A DNA stretch of 64,000 nt from Flavobacterium sp. LPB0248 (GCF_013388355.1 NZ_CP058246.1:372001-436000), one strand, 5' to 3'; shown: positions 36,129-43,697, counted from the stretch's first letter. Notes: a model not told the origin generated them from the sequence alone. Numbers and translations are program-made.

Positions 36129-36608
36129 ATGAATATAATTGACGAAATTGGCATTTTGGCCATATCAACTCGCTTGCAGCGCTTGAGCGAACAATTGCGC
36201 AAAGACGGTGCACAGATTTATAGTTATTTCAATATAGATTTTGAACCGAAATGGTTCCCCGTAATCTACACCTTGCATATAAAAGAAATGCTGAGTGTGG
36301 TCGAAATTGCCAGCGAAATTGGTTATAGCCATCCTTCAACCATCAGTTTATTAAAGGAATTAGAAAAAGAAAAACTTATCAGTTCTAAAAAAGACAAACA
36401 AGACGAACGCAAAAGATTGATTATCTTAACTGTAAAAGGAAAAGAATTGGTTTCTAAAATGCAACCGGTTTGGACGATTATGGCCAAAGCTTTAAACGAA
36501 ATTACCAATCCTCAAAATAACCTTCTTCGAGCAATTGAAGAAGCAGAAGATAATTTGACGCGCCAAAGCTTTTTTCAAAAAGCAATTGAACTAAAAGACA
36601 AAGACTAA
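36129..36608 (+). CDS. MarR family transcriptional regulator
   Basis: 159 residues from ATG 36129 (a frame-open start 9 codons upstream lies inside the GNAT gene and is unlikely). A winged HTH is clear: LSVVEIASEIGYSHPSTISL (recognition helix), LLKELEKEKLISSKKDKQDE, RKRLIILTVKGKELV with the MarR wing. The flanking helices would form the dimer interface. It is translated immediately after the GNAT acetyltransferase and probably represses this operon through the AACTACGTAGTT dyad in the promoter. Its 3' end overlaps the convergent HxlR gene by 4 bp. The ligand is unknown. Confidence 0.9.
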   Translation: MNIIDEIGILAISTRLQRLSEQLRKDGAQIYSYFNIDFEPKWFPVIYTLHIKEMLSVVEIASEIGYSHPSTISLLKELEKEKLISSKKDKQDERKRLIILTVKGKELVSKMQPVWTIMAKALNEITNPQNNLLRAIEEAEDNLTRQSFFQKAIELKDKD

Positions 36609-36961
36609 TCTTTTCCTGTAATTTTCTTTCTATGGTTGTGTCCCCACTTTGCTAGAGAATCTATCACTTCTTTTAAAGTATGTCCATATTCTGTTAACTT
36701 ATACTCAACTGTAACGGGCTGTGTATTTAGAACAGTTCTTGTAACCAATTGATTTTCTTCTAGATTTTTTAATTCCCTGCTAAGCATTTTTCCAGAAATG
36801 CCTTCCACTTCTCTTAATAAGTCGGTAAACCTCAATGTATTGAAGCATAACGATGCTATAATAGAAATTTTCCATCTTCCGTTTAAAATATACATGGCGT
36901 CGTGTACTGCCATAATATGCTGATTGCAAGATTTTTTATCGTGTATTGGTTCTTTTATCAT
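36605..36961 (-). CDS. HxlR family transcriptional regulator
   Basis: 118 residues with the HxlR winged-helix: VHDAMYILNGRWKISIIASL, then LRFTDLLREVEGISGKMLSR, ELKNLEENQLVTRTV and the wing VEYKLTEYGHTLKEVI. A cysteine at residue 12 sits where quinone/diamide-sensing members such as YodB have their reactive N-terminal Cys. It is divergent from a nitroreductase gene (37070), the same arrangement of regulator and flavin oxidoreductase as in YodB-controlled genes. A -7 element TATTTTTG (minus strand, 37021-37014) precedes it. Terminal 4-bp overlap with the MarR gene. Confidence 0.9.
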   Translation of the reverse strand: MIKEPIHDKKSCNQHIMAVHDAMYILNGRWKISIIASLCFNTLRFTDLLREVEGISGKMLSRELKNLEENQLVTRTVLNTQPVTVEYKLTEYGHTLKEVIDSLAKWGHNHRKKITGKD

Positions 36962-36969
36962 GTTCTATT

Positions 36970-37021
36970 AGTAAGTTACCTCGATGTTACAGTTACTTTT
37001 GGTAATCAGATGACAAAAATA
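36970..37021. promoter_or_regulatory. Divergent HxlR-nitroreductase promoter region with GTAA/TTAC dyads
   Basis: GTAAGTTAC (36971-36979) is a near-perfect dyad; TTACTTTTGGTAA (36993-37005) is a second one that contains the plus -7 box TACTTTTG (36994-37001). A further TTAC lies between them. The minus -7 TATTTTTG is at 37021-37014. Spacing suits a repressor covering both starts. Confidence 0.5.
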
Positions 37022-37069
37022 CACTTAAGTTTTTTTACATTTGAATACAATTTTAATCAATTAAAAAAA

Positions 37070-37702
37070 ATGGCCTTAATAGATGCACTAAAGTGGCGTT
37101 ACGCTACAAAAAAAATGAACGGACAAGCGGTTCCGCAAGAAAAAGTAGATTATATTCTTGAAGCTGCAAAGCTAGCTCCTTCTTCTTCTGGTTTACAGCC
37201 TTATAAAATCTTTGTTATTACAAACCAAGAAGTTAAAGAAAAACTTAGAGCGGTAAGTTTCGACCAAAGCCAAGTTACTGATGCTTCTCACGTTTTGGTT
37301 TGGGCTGCATGGGATGGTTATAATTTAGAGAAAATTTCTGCTGTATTTGACAAAACAATTGCTGAAAGAGGAATTCCTGCTGATGCAATGGACGAGTACA
37401 AACAAAGACTTTGGGGAATGTACGAACCTCTTGGACAAGAATGGCATGCTAACCATGCTGCAAAACAAGCTTATATTTCGTTTGGTATTGCAATTGCTGC
37501 TGCTGCCGAACAGCAAGTAGATTCAACTCCAATGGAAGGATTTATTCCTGCTGAAGTAGATAAACTTTTAGGTTTAGGCGAACTTGGTCTAAAAAGCGTT
37601 TTAATTTTACCTCTTGGTTATAGAGATGATGCAAATGACTGGTTGGTAAATCTTAAAAAAGTAAGAACTGCTCAAGAAGAATTTATAACAGAAATCAAGT
37701 AA
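37070..37702 (+). CDS. Nitroreductase family NAD(P)H-dependent flavin oxidoreductase
   Basis: 210 residues from ATG 37070; longer in-frame starts would include the promoter. FMN-binding features: LKWRYATKKMNG (phosphate-contact Arg/Lys), AKLAPSSSGLQPYK, and near the C-terminus ILPLGYRDDANDW, matching the NfsB/YdgI group. It reduces nitro compounds or quinones by two electrons using NAD(P)H. Divergent from the HxlR regulator and probably under its control, which points to electrophile or quinone stress. A hairpin (37725-37770) follows the stop. Confidence 0.92.
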   Translation: MALIDALKWRYATKKMNGQAVPQEKVDYILEAAKLAPSSSGLQPYKIFVITNQEVKEKLRAVSFDQSQVTDASHVLVWAAWDGYNLEKISAVFDKTIAERGIPADAMDEYKQRLWGMYEPLGQEWHANHAAKQAYISFGIAIAAAAEQQVDSTPMEGFIPAEVDKLLGLGELGLKSVLILPLGYRDDANDWLVNLKKVRTAQEEFITEIK

Positions 37703-37724
37703 AAAATTAATTTTTGCTTAAATA

Positions 37725-37770
37725 AAAATGCTTTTGGAATGGCACGACCGTGCTTTTTCAGAAGCATTTT
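37725..37770 (+). terminator. Candidate terminator after the nitroreductase gene
   Basis: AAAATGCTT (37725-37733) pairs with GAAGCATTTT (37761-37770), with an inner GCAC/GTGC stem. The following T run is weak, so it may be a less efficient terminator. Confidence 0.55.
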
Positions 37771-37971
37771 CAGTTTAAATATTTCATTTTCAAAACAAAA
37801 ACAAACTCAGTTTGCAAGAATAAAAAACGGGTTTTAGAACGCTAATATTATTTTTTAATTATTGTATAAAAAAAGGTACGCAATACGGATAATTAAATAA
37901 TATTGTATCCCTAATTTTGCTTTTATCCAAAACAATTCAATCTTATTTACAACATTTAAAATTCTAACATT

Positions 37972-38349
37972 ATGTCTGATTTTTTAACGCAATTTGGGGA
38001 AGACCTAAAAAAGAACGTCCCAGGTTTTATTGCCGTTTCGGTAGCTGAAATCGCGAGCGGTATGTCCTATTATTCTCAGTCTGTTGTCGCAGATTTTGAT
38101 CCAGAATTGGCATCTGCATACAACCTTGAAGTAGTTAAAGCAAAAATGAATGCTATTAAAGCTCTAGGATTAAAGGGTCAGGTTATTGATAATATCATGA
38201 TCACCTTAAGTTCTCAAATTCACATTATTGATGTTTCTGATAATCAGGAATATTTTATTTACTTAGCGGTAGACTCAACTAAAGCTAATTTAGGTATGAC
38301 AAAATCTATCCTTAATAAGTATAAAAAAGAAATCGCAGCTAAATTATAA
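37972..38349 (+). CDS. Roadblock/LC7-like protein
   Basis: 125 residues, no signal peptide. Pattern of a Roadblock/LC7 (MglB-like) domain: helix 1 LTQFGEDLKKNVPGFIAVSV, strand pair around SYYSQSVVADFDPELASAYN, a helix with KAKMNAIKALGL, strands MITLSSQIHIIDVSDNQEYF, and the final LGMTKSILNKYKKEI helix. Such small dimers bind Ras-like GTPases or serve as scaffolds; no MglA-type GTPase gene is in the window. It has its own unit: -7 element TAATTTTG (37912-37919) and a strong terminator at 38368-38409. Family call is by eye only. Confidence 0.6.
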   Translation: MSDFLTQFGEDLKKNVPGFIAVSVAEIASGMSYYSQSVVADFDPELASAYNLEVVKAKMNAIKALGLKGQVIDNIMITLSSQIHIIDVSDNQEYFIYLAVDSTKANLGMTKSILNKYKKEIAAKL

Positions 38350-38367
38350 CACAATTTTGCCCCTGAT

Positions 38368-38409
38368 AAAAAGGAATATTCAGCTCTTGAATGTTCCTTT
38401 TTATTTTTT
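38368..38409 (+). terminator. Strong rho-independent terminator
   Basis: AAAAAGGAATATTCA (38368-38382) pairs with TGAATGTTCCTTTTT (38388-38402) over loop GCTCT, 15 bp with one wobble, followed by a T-rich tract. It ends the Roadblock-like gene. Confidence 0.92.
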
Positions 38410-38424
38410 AGACCTATTTTAAAA

Positions 38425-38496
38425 TCTGTCGCTCCTCTGGAGCTTTATATTCTTTACGCTATTTCCTTCCATAAATATATCGCCTAACTGAGGCTC
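38425..38496 (+). repeat. Two-hairpin interspersed repeat, copy 2
   Basis: TCTGTCGCTCCTCTGGAGC, about 27 bp of AT-rich spacer, then CATAAATATATCGCCTAACT with a diverged second hairpin (GCCTAACTGAGGC). Same layout as at 16256-16326 and 57821-57979. Confidence 0.75.
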
Positions 38497-38634
38497 TTCT
38501 AAAATAGAAACAATCTTTTTCTAGAAATACACCTATTCAAGAAATCACAAAAAACCTTTCTATTTTTATATAAATTGTTATTCGGTTCTGTTAAAATAAT
38601 CTATATTTCGAAATGTTAACAAGGAACTGTATAA

Positions 38635-39108
38635 ATGGAATTACGCGCTTATTTCGAAAAATATTCTGATGAAGCAACCTGTATTGAAGAGCTCAAAAAC
38701 AAACGTTTAGAAAATGGTCTTTTATGCAGGAAATGCGGACATGACGTACATTCTTTCAGACAAAATGATTTAAAATTTCAATGCCGAAAATGCGGCAGCC
38801 GCACTAGTCTTCGTTCTGGAACTGTAATGGAAAATTCTAATCTTCCTATTCGATATTGGATGATCTGCATTGAATTGATGACGCTTTCGCACAGAAAAAT
38901 GTCAATTCTTAAAATTCAATATTTACTTGGACATAAAAGATACGAACCAATCTGGCTGATGGTTCAGAAAATACGTCTGGTAATGAGAATTAGAGATGAG
39001 AAATATCGATTAAGAGCTTACTCCGAATTTGACCCCGAATTTCTTCAGAAAATAGATAAACTTGCCATGCAGAAAAAAAAGCAAAAGCTGAATGATGGTG
39101 AGATGTGA
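38635..39108 (+). CDS. Transposase-type zinc-ribbon protein (IS1595-like N-terminal part, no DDE domain)
   Basis: 157 residues. A zinc ribbon with Cys31, Cys34 (CRKCG) and Cys50, Cys53 (CRKCG) is followed by an all-helical segment (PIRYWMICIELMTLSHRKMS, LKIQYLLGHKRYEPIWLMVQ) of the kind that precedes the DDE catalytic domain in IS1595-family transposases. The protein then ends with a short basic tail; no DDE residues are encoded here or downstream to 39285. The stop lies within a heptamer tandem repeat (39098-39139), so the last residues (GEM) come from the repeat. It may be a domesticated DNA-binding protein or the remnant of an element. No terminal inverted repeats are apparent around it. 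Confidence 0.75.
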   Translation: MELRAYFEKYSDEATCIEELKNKRLENGLLCRKCGHDVHSFRQNDLKFQCRKCGSRTSLRSGTVMENSNLPIRYWMICIELMTLSHRKMSILKIQYLLGHKRYEPIWLMVQKIRLVMRIRDEKYRLRAYSEFDPEFLQKIDKLAMQKKKQKLNDGEM

Positions 39109-39139
39109 AATGTGAAATGTGAAACGTGAGATGTGAGAT
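39098..39139 (+). repeat. Heptamer tandem repeat, six copies
   Basis: GTGAGAT, GTGAAAT, GTGAAAT, GTGAAAC, GTGAGAT, GTGAGAT in direct succession. The tract starts inside the last codons of the zinc-ribbon gene and continues past its stop. Confidence 0.9.
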
Positions 39140-39160
39140 GAAAAAACTTTTGAATAAAAA

Positions 39161-39220
39161 AGCCACAGATTACAAGATTAAAATGATTTTAAATCAGCGC
39201 TAATCCTGTAATCTGTGGCT
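39161..39220. repeat. Long inverted repeat (hairpin) between zinc-ribbon and Lys-rich genes
   Basis: AGCCACAGATTACAAGATTA (39161-39180) and the complementary TAATCCTGTAATCTGTGGCT (39201-39220) match at 19 of 20 positions around a 20-nt loop. It may act as a terminator for either convergent gene or be one of the ACAGATT-type mobile intergenic repeats seen in flavobacteria. Confidence 0.85.
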
Positions 39221-39285
39221 CTATAATTCTATTGTTACAATTGCTTTGGAAAAATTTACAATTAACCATTCACAATTCACAATTA

Positions 39286-39804
39286 TTATTTCTTTTTATT
39301 CTTTTTCGCTTTAGATCTTTTTGCTTTGTTTTTAGCGATCTTTTTTGCTTTAGCTTTTTCTTTAGCTTTTTTAGCTTTTGCTTTCTTTTTAGCTTTAGCT
39401 TTTAGTTTTGCTTTTTTAGCTTTCTCTTTCTTTTTGTCTTTTGCTTTTTCTTTTTTCTTAGCAACAGCTTTTTTCTTTTTCTCTTTTTTCTCTTTTTCCT
39501 TTTCTTTTTCTTTCATTTTTTTACTCTTTTTAGATTTTGGCTGATTTTCGTTTTCTTCAGATGTTTCTTCTTCAGCCTCAGATGAAATTTCTTCTATTTG
39601 TGATGATTCTTGCACTATTTCCTCAACTGCATTATCCTCTTTTTCTGCTACTTTTTTTGGAGCTCTTTTAGGTTTTGGTTTTACTTCCGGAGTTTCAGCA
39701 GATTCTAGAACTGGAGCCTCTTTTTGCTCGATTTCGTCATTTGAAATAACCGAAACAGCTTCTGCCTCCTGATTGATTTCATCAACAAGTATTTCTTTTG
39801 CCAT
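39286..39804 (-). CDS. Lysine/alanine-rich low-complexity protein, histone H1-like tail
   Basis: 172 residues in two blocks. Residues 1-95 are acidic (Glu/Ser-rich, with a short KPKPKRAPKKVAEKE insert) and 96-172 are almost entirely Lys, Ala and Glu in KAKAKKA-like repeats, ending in poly-Lys. The basic half resembles histone H1 and H1-like bacterial DNA-binding proteins. No signal peptide, no membrane segment. A nucleoid or RNA/polyanion-binding role is inferred from composition only. A Phe/Leu/Ala-rich open frame antisense to it is a compositional shadow. Expected to be intrinsically disordered. Confidence 0.7.
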   Translation of the reverse strand: MAKEILVDEINQEAEAVSVISNDEIEQKEAPVLESAETPEVKPKPKRAPKKVAEKEDNAVEEIVQESSQIEEISSEAEEETSEENENQPKSKKSKKMKEKEKEKEKKEKKKKAVAKKKEKAKDKKKEKAKKAKLKAKAKKKAKAKKAKEKAKAKKIAKNKAKRSKAKKNKKK

Positions 39805-39926
39805 TATTCTGTTAATTTTAAGAAATTGATTAAATTTATTTTTAATTAAACTAATTTTTAATGTTATTAAATCATTAAATTAACATCAAAAAATAATAAA
39901 CAAAGATAGATTGAAAAAGACATTCG

Positions 39927-40006
39927 CCAATGTTAAGTTTTTCATTGCAAGAAAAAACCACCTCTAAGATACTAAAAAACAACAACTTACCCAATGTTAA
40001 GTTTTT
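39927..40006. repeat. 16-bp direct repeats in divergent intergenic region
   Basis: CCAATGTTAAGTTTTT occurs at 39927-39942 and again at 39991-40006, 64 bp apart (about six helical turns), between the Lys-rich and AraC genes. Possible twin binding sites for one regulator. Confidence 0.6.
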
Positions 40007-40114
40007 TATCACACTTTTTATCAAATTACAAAGTCTCTTATAAGCTTTCTATGAGCGATACTTTTAATAGAAATAAAGTACATTTTGTTTAATTTCACTT
40101 TAAAATTTGATAAA

Positions 40115-40873
40115 ATGCATCACGATTTATCCTATCAATACATCAAACCCAACAAAAACCTTTCAGATTTTGTGGATAGTTTTTGGTGTATGGAAAATAA
40201 ATCGGGTGAAACACTGGAAACAATTGGCCTTCCCGACGGACGAATTGATTTATCACTTATAAAAACAGCTGAAAATCCTTTTCAAATCAGACTTCTGGGT
40301 TTAGGAACGCAGCAATATGAAAAAGGAATAATTCCTGCTAACAGCTTAACGTTTGTTATTAGTTTTAAACTTCTTGCAGCCGAATATATTTTTCATGAAA
40401 GCATTGCAGATCTTATAAATTCTGGAAAAATACTGGAGTCTGGCTTTTGGGATTTCGAAGAAAGTGATCTGGAAAATTTTGAATTGTTCTGCGAAAAAGC
40501 TGCTTCAAAAATCAACTCCTTATTAATAAAGGAAGTTGATAGCCGAAAGCAAAAGCTATTCCACCTTATTTATGAAACTCATGGAGCAATGACTGTAAAA
40601 GAATTATCGGAACAATCTAACTGGAGCAGCCGTCAGATTAATAGGTATTTTAATCAGTATTTTGGAATTTCGTTGAAAGGGTATTGTTCGATTCTTCGTT
40701 TTCGCGCTTCATTGGAGCATATTGCAAAAGGGAAATTGTTTCCTGAAGAGAATTTTTCTGATCAGACTCATTTTATTAAAGAAGTTAAGAAAATATCGGG
40801 CTCACTTCCAAAGGAACTTTTTCAAAACAAAAACGACCGATTTATACTATTATCAGCTCTTTCATCACAATAA
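40115..40873 (+). CDS. AraC family transcriptional regulator (DUF6597-like N-terminus)
   Basis: 252 residues from ATG 40115; the frame is open from a TTG at 40085 but MHHDLSYQYIKPNKNLSDFV is the expected beginning of this subgroup. N-terminal half has the DUF6597-type pattern (FVDSFWCMENKSGE, LPDGRIDLSL, LGTQQYEKGI). C-terminal double HTH: MTVKELSEQSNWSSRQINRY and a second, somewhat degenerate one (FSDQTHFIKEVKKISGSLPK). It is 30 bp upstream of a TetX-like monooxygenase gene on the same strand and is probably its regulator or partner in one operon. Confidence 0.88.
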   Translation: MHHDLSYQYIKPNKNLSDFVDSFWCMENKSGETLETIGLPDGRIDLSLIKTAENPFQIRLLGLGTQQYEKGIIPANSLTFVISFKLLAAEYIFHESIADLINSGKILESGFWDFEESDLENFELFCEKAASKINSLLIKEVDSRKQKLFHLIYETHGAMTVKELSEQSNWSSRQINRYFNQYFGISLKGYCSILRFRASLEHIAKGKLFPEENFSDQTHFIKEVKKISGSLPKELFQNKNDRFILLSALSSQ

Positions 40874-40903
40874 TTTTGCAACATAGATTTTAAATAGAAA
40901 ACT

Positions 40904-42106
40904 ATGTTACTTAAAAATAAGAAAGTCGCTATTATTGGCGGCGGAATGGGCGGTTTAATTTTAGCCCGTCTTTTACAGCTGCAAAATATTAATGTTGAAG
41001 TTTACGAAAGAGACCTCAACTCAGAAGTACGTGTTCAAGGTTCTCCTTTAGACTTACACGAGGATTCGGGTTTAAAAGCCATGAAGGAAGCTAATTTATT
41101 GACTGAATTCTATCAAAACATTCGCCCGAATGCCAGCAAAGCTCGAATTGTGAATCAGAATTTTGAATTAAAATTTGACGAACATGCTATTCAGAAAGGC
41201 GTTTCTCATACAAACTCAGAAAGCAATCAAGATTCGCTTCAAGCCATTTCAAAACCGCGTCCAGAAATAGATCGTTCGGTTCTTCGCAATATTTTATTGA
41301 ATTCTCTCCTACCCGAAAGCATTGTTTGGGACAGTCAATTTATTTCTATGGAAAAAGAAAATGAAGGCTGGAGACTATATTTCAAAAACGGAACAACTGT
41401 TTATGCCGATCTGGTTATTGCCGCAGATGGTGCAAATTCTAAAGTACGTCCTTATATAAGCATAGAAAAGCCCATTTATTCGGGAATCACGATGATTGAA
41501 GGTACTATTTATAATGCAAGAGAAAATGCTCCAAATCTTTTTGAGTTTTCCAAAGGCGGAAAAGTTCTTGCCCTCGGAAAGGAACAAACCATTATGTACG
41601 GTACAAAAGGAGACGGTTCATTAATGTTTTTACTTAGCAGCAAGATTCCTGAAAATTGGATCATCGAAAATGATTTGGATTTTAAAGACAATCAGAAAAT
41701 TTTTGAGTGGTTTAAAGAAGTTTACCAGGATTGGAGCACAGAATGGCATGAACTTTTTAAAAGTAATGATCTGTATTTTACACCTCGCCCGCAATACTAT
41801 TTCCCGCAAGATCAATCTTGGCAAACAAAAGAAAACATCACCATGATTGGAGATGCAGCGCATAGAATGCCTCCTTTTGCGGGAAAAGGTGCCAATTTGG
41901 CCATGCTTGATGCTTTGGAATTGGCAGAATCTTTAACCAGTAATCCATTTTCTGATATAAAAACTGCTATTTCATACTTTGAAAAACGAATGCTAAAAAG
42001 AGCGGCAAAGGCTTTAGAGGATACTTTAAATAATGGCAAACAGCTGCATTCTAAAGATGCTCTGGAAAGATTGCTTGTAATATTTAACCGACAGAACAAA
42101 ACTTAA
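40904..42106 (+). CDS. TetX-like FAD-dependent monooxygenase
   Basis: 400 residues, class A flavoprotein monooxygenase. N-terminal GGGMGG (residues 12-17), VYERD, GSPLDLHEDSG, KPRPEIDRSVLRNILLNSLL, VIAADGANSKVR and GDAAHRMPPFAGKGANLAML (second FAD motif) closely parallel the tetracycline-inactivating TetX. But the residues that contact tetracycline in TetX as I recall them (Gln192, Arg213, His234) align with Glu199, Lys220 and Met241, so activity on tetracycline is doubtful. It probably hydroxylates another aromatic or polyketide-like compound. Follows an AraC regulator gene with a 30-bp gap. Confidence 0.88.
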   Translation: MLLKNKKVAIIGGGMGGLILARLLQLQNINVEVYERDLNSEVRVQGSPLDLHEDSGLKAMKEANLLTEFYQNIRPNASKARIVNQNFELKFDEHAIQKGVSHTNSESNQDSLQAISKPRPEIDRSVLRNILLNSLLPESIVWDSQFISMEKENEGWRLYFKNGTTVYADLVIAADGANSKVRPYISIEKPIYSGITMIEGTIYNARENAPNLFEFSKGGKVLALGKEQTIMYGTKGDGSLMFLLSSKIPENWIIENDLDFKDNQKIFEWFKEVYQDWSTEWHELFKSNDLYFTPRPQYYFPQDQSWQTKENITMIGDAAHRMPPFAGKGANLAMLDALELAESLTSNPFSDIKTAISYFEKRMLKRAAKALEDTLNNGKQLHSKDALERLLVIFNRQNKT

Positions 42107-42216
42107 TTATTTTTATTTCAAACACTTACATTTTTTACTTAAATTTACAAGTATCGGAAAAGCGTAATTTTAAGTAATTATACGCCAATATAAGTTTCAC
42201 CAAACAAATTTATACA

Positions 42217-43284
42217 ATGAGGCATCTTCTACTCCTATTCTTTTTTACAGCTTTTATATCTTCTTGTTTCGGTCAAAAAATTAAAGATTCTGTTACCGAA
42301 AAACCTAAAGAAAAGAAAATTGAATTAAGGGTAATGCCATATTTGAGTTATAACAGAAATCTTGATTTTATGTTTGGGGTTATTCCAATGGCGATGTATA
42401 AAGTCAATCACAACGATACTATTTCTCCTAAATCATTGTCTGGAATGTCGGCCATTTATACGACCAATAAATCTTATGTTTTGGCTTTCTTTAATAGATG
42501 GTATTTAAAAGAAGACAAATGGCGTTTCAAACTTTTCTTTTTTACAGGAAATCAGAATTCTCAATTTTATGTTGATGATGTAGATCAGCCTGATTTTTAT
42601 GATTATGGAACCAAAACAACTATTTTAGGCATTGGTGGACAGCGGAAAATTGTTGGGAAATTTTATGGAGGTCTATCGTATACCTATTCCCATTACAACA
42701 CAGTATATCAAGATAATATTTCTCCATCGTCGGTTTCACATAGTAATGCCTTAGTTGTAAACTTATTATATGATACTAGAGATGCCGTTTATTATCCAAC
42801 AACAGGATATAAAATTAAATTGGACTGGTCTACTTATCCCGATTTTTTAGACAATGATCTGGCATCTAACAGAATATCCTTTCAAGCCAATAGATATATT
42901 CCAACTAGAGATAAAAAAGATGTCATCGCAGTTCGTGCTTTTGGCAAATTTGGACTTGGAAATGTCGCTTTTGAACAGCAAAGCACAATTGGAGGAACAG
43001 ATATTCGCGGTTATTCTGAAGGAAAATATAGAGGTGCAGGATTAATGGATATTCAAGGCGAATACCGATACAACTTTGGACAGAAAATGGGATTGGTTGG
43101 CTTTTTTGGTATTGCCACTATTTATGGTTCGGACACTCCAAGCTTTGATTGGAAAATGTATCCTGGTGGTGGTGTTGGATATCGATACAATCCATTCAAA
43201 AAATCAAAATTCAATGTTGGTTTAGACGGTGCGGTTGGTAAAGGAGATTGGGGAGTTTATTTTAGAATTGGTGAAGCTTTTTAA
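42217..43284 (+). CDS. Omp85/BamA-superfamily outer-membrane barrel without POTRA domains
   Basis: 355 residues: signal peptide (MRHLLLLFFFTAFISSCFGQ), a short charged linker (KPKEKKIEL) and then directly a 16-strand-type barrel. The conserved surface-loop-6 signature IRGYSEGKYRG is present (the (V/I)RG(F/Y) motif of Omp85 proteins), and GYKIKLDWSTYPDF and FGKFGLGNVAF are typical strands. No POTRA domains, unlike BamA or TamA; such short forms are common in Bacteroidota with unknown roles. Last residues RIGEAF end in Phe. A terminator follows at 43307-43336. A Cys at residue 17 is inside the hydrophobic signal, and lipidation looks unlikely. Confidence 0.82.
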   Translation: MRHLLLLFFFTAFISSCFGQKIKDSVTEKPKEKKIELRVMPYLSYNRNLDFMFGVIPMAMYKVNHNDTISPKSLSGMSAIYTTNKSYVLAFFNRWYLKEDKWRFKLFFFTGNQNSQFYVDDVDQPDFYDYGTKTTILGIGGQRKIVGKFYGGLSYTYSHYNTVYQDNISPSSVSHSNALVVNLLYDTRDAVYYPTTGYKIKLDWSTYPDFLDNDLASNRISFQANRYIPTRDKKDVIAVRAFGKFGLGNVAFEQQSTIGGTDIRGYSEGKYRGAGLMDIQGEYRYNFGQKMGLVGFFGIATIYGSDTPSFDWKMYPGGGVGYRYNPFKKSKFNVGLDGAVGKGDWGVYFRIGEAF

Positions 43285-43306
43285 TTTTCAGGAAAAGATT
43301 AAAACG

Positions 43307-43336
43307 AAGGGCTGTCTTAAAAAGGCAGCCCTTTCT
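43307..43336 (+). terminator. Rho-independent terminator
   Basis: AAGGGCTGTCTT (43307-43318) pairs with AAGGCAGCCCTT (43322-43333) with one mismatch near the loop, followed by a short T tract. Confidence 0.8.
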
Positions 43337-43697
43337 TATTTATATCATATCACATTCTTCATCTCTTTTCTAAGTCTTTTTTGATAGTTTAAAAACTAAA
43401 TTTGATTAAAATATTTCACTCTACTCAAACTTTTTTGTAAAAATAAGACTAAGTCCACTATTACAGTAAACGCTTACTGACGCTATTATAAAGCAGTTTA
43501 TTGTTTCAAAACCTATTTTTTATGTTTCATTTTATAATCTGCAACATACAAAAAAAAAAATCATAACTATCTTTCTTTAAATTTGAAGTAACCCCAAAAT
43601 ATATTCTAAATCTTAACTACGATTAATGCTCAAAATCAATTTATTAATTTAAGGTAGTTATAAATTTGCTGTGCTGCCTTTTCATTCCTGATTGCTT
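43337..43697 (+). promoter_or_regulatory. Long AT-rich leader/promoter region of the giant adhesin operon
   Basis: About 360 bp without a gene. A -7 element TAAATTTG lies at 43661-43668, 29 nt before ATG 43698, with no good TTG upstream. A small dyad CAGTAA/TTACTG is at 43464-43479. The rest is AT-rich with A- and T-tracts, possibly bent DNA; nothing else is supported. Confidence 0.5.

Noticed and set aside
38635..39108. Complete IS1595-type insertion sequence
   Set aside because: No DDE domain, no terminal inverted repeats and no target duplication seen around the zinc-ribbon gene.
39326..39544. Plus-strand open frame rich in Phe, Leu and Ala
   Set aside because: It is the antisense of the lysine-rich coding region; the composition follows from AAA/AAG and GCN codons on the other strand.
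40904..42106. Annotation as a tetracycline-resistance gene tet(X)
   Set aside because: Three TetX substrate-contact positions are changed, and there is no sign of a mobile element next to the gene.
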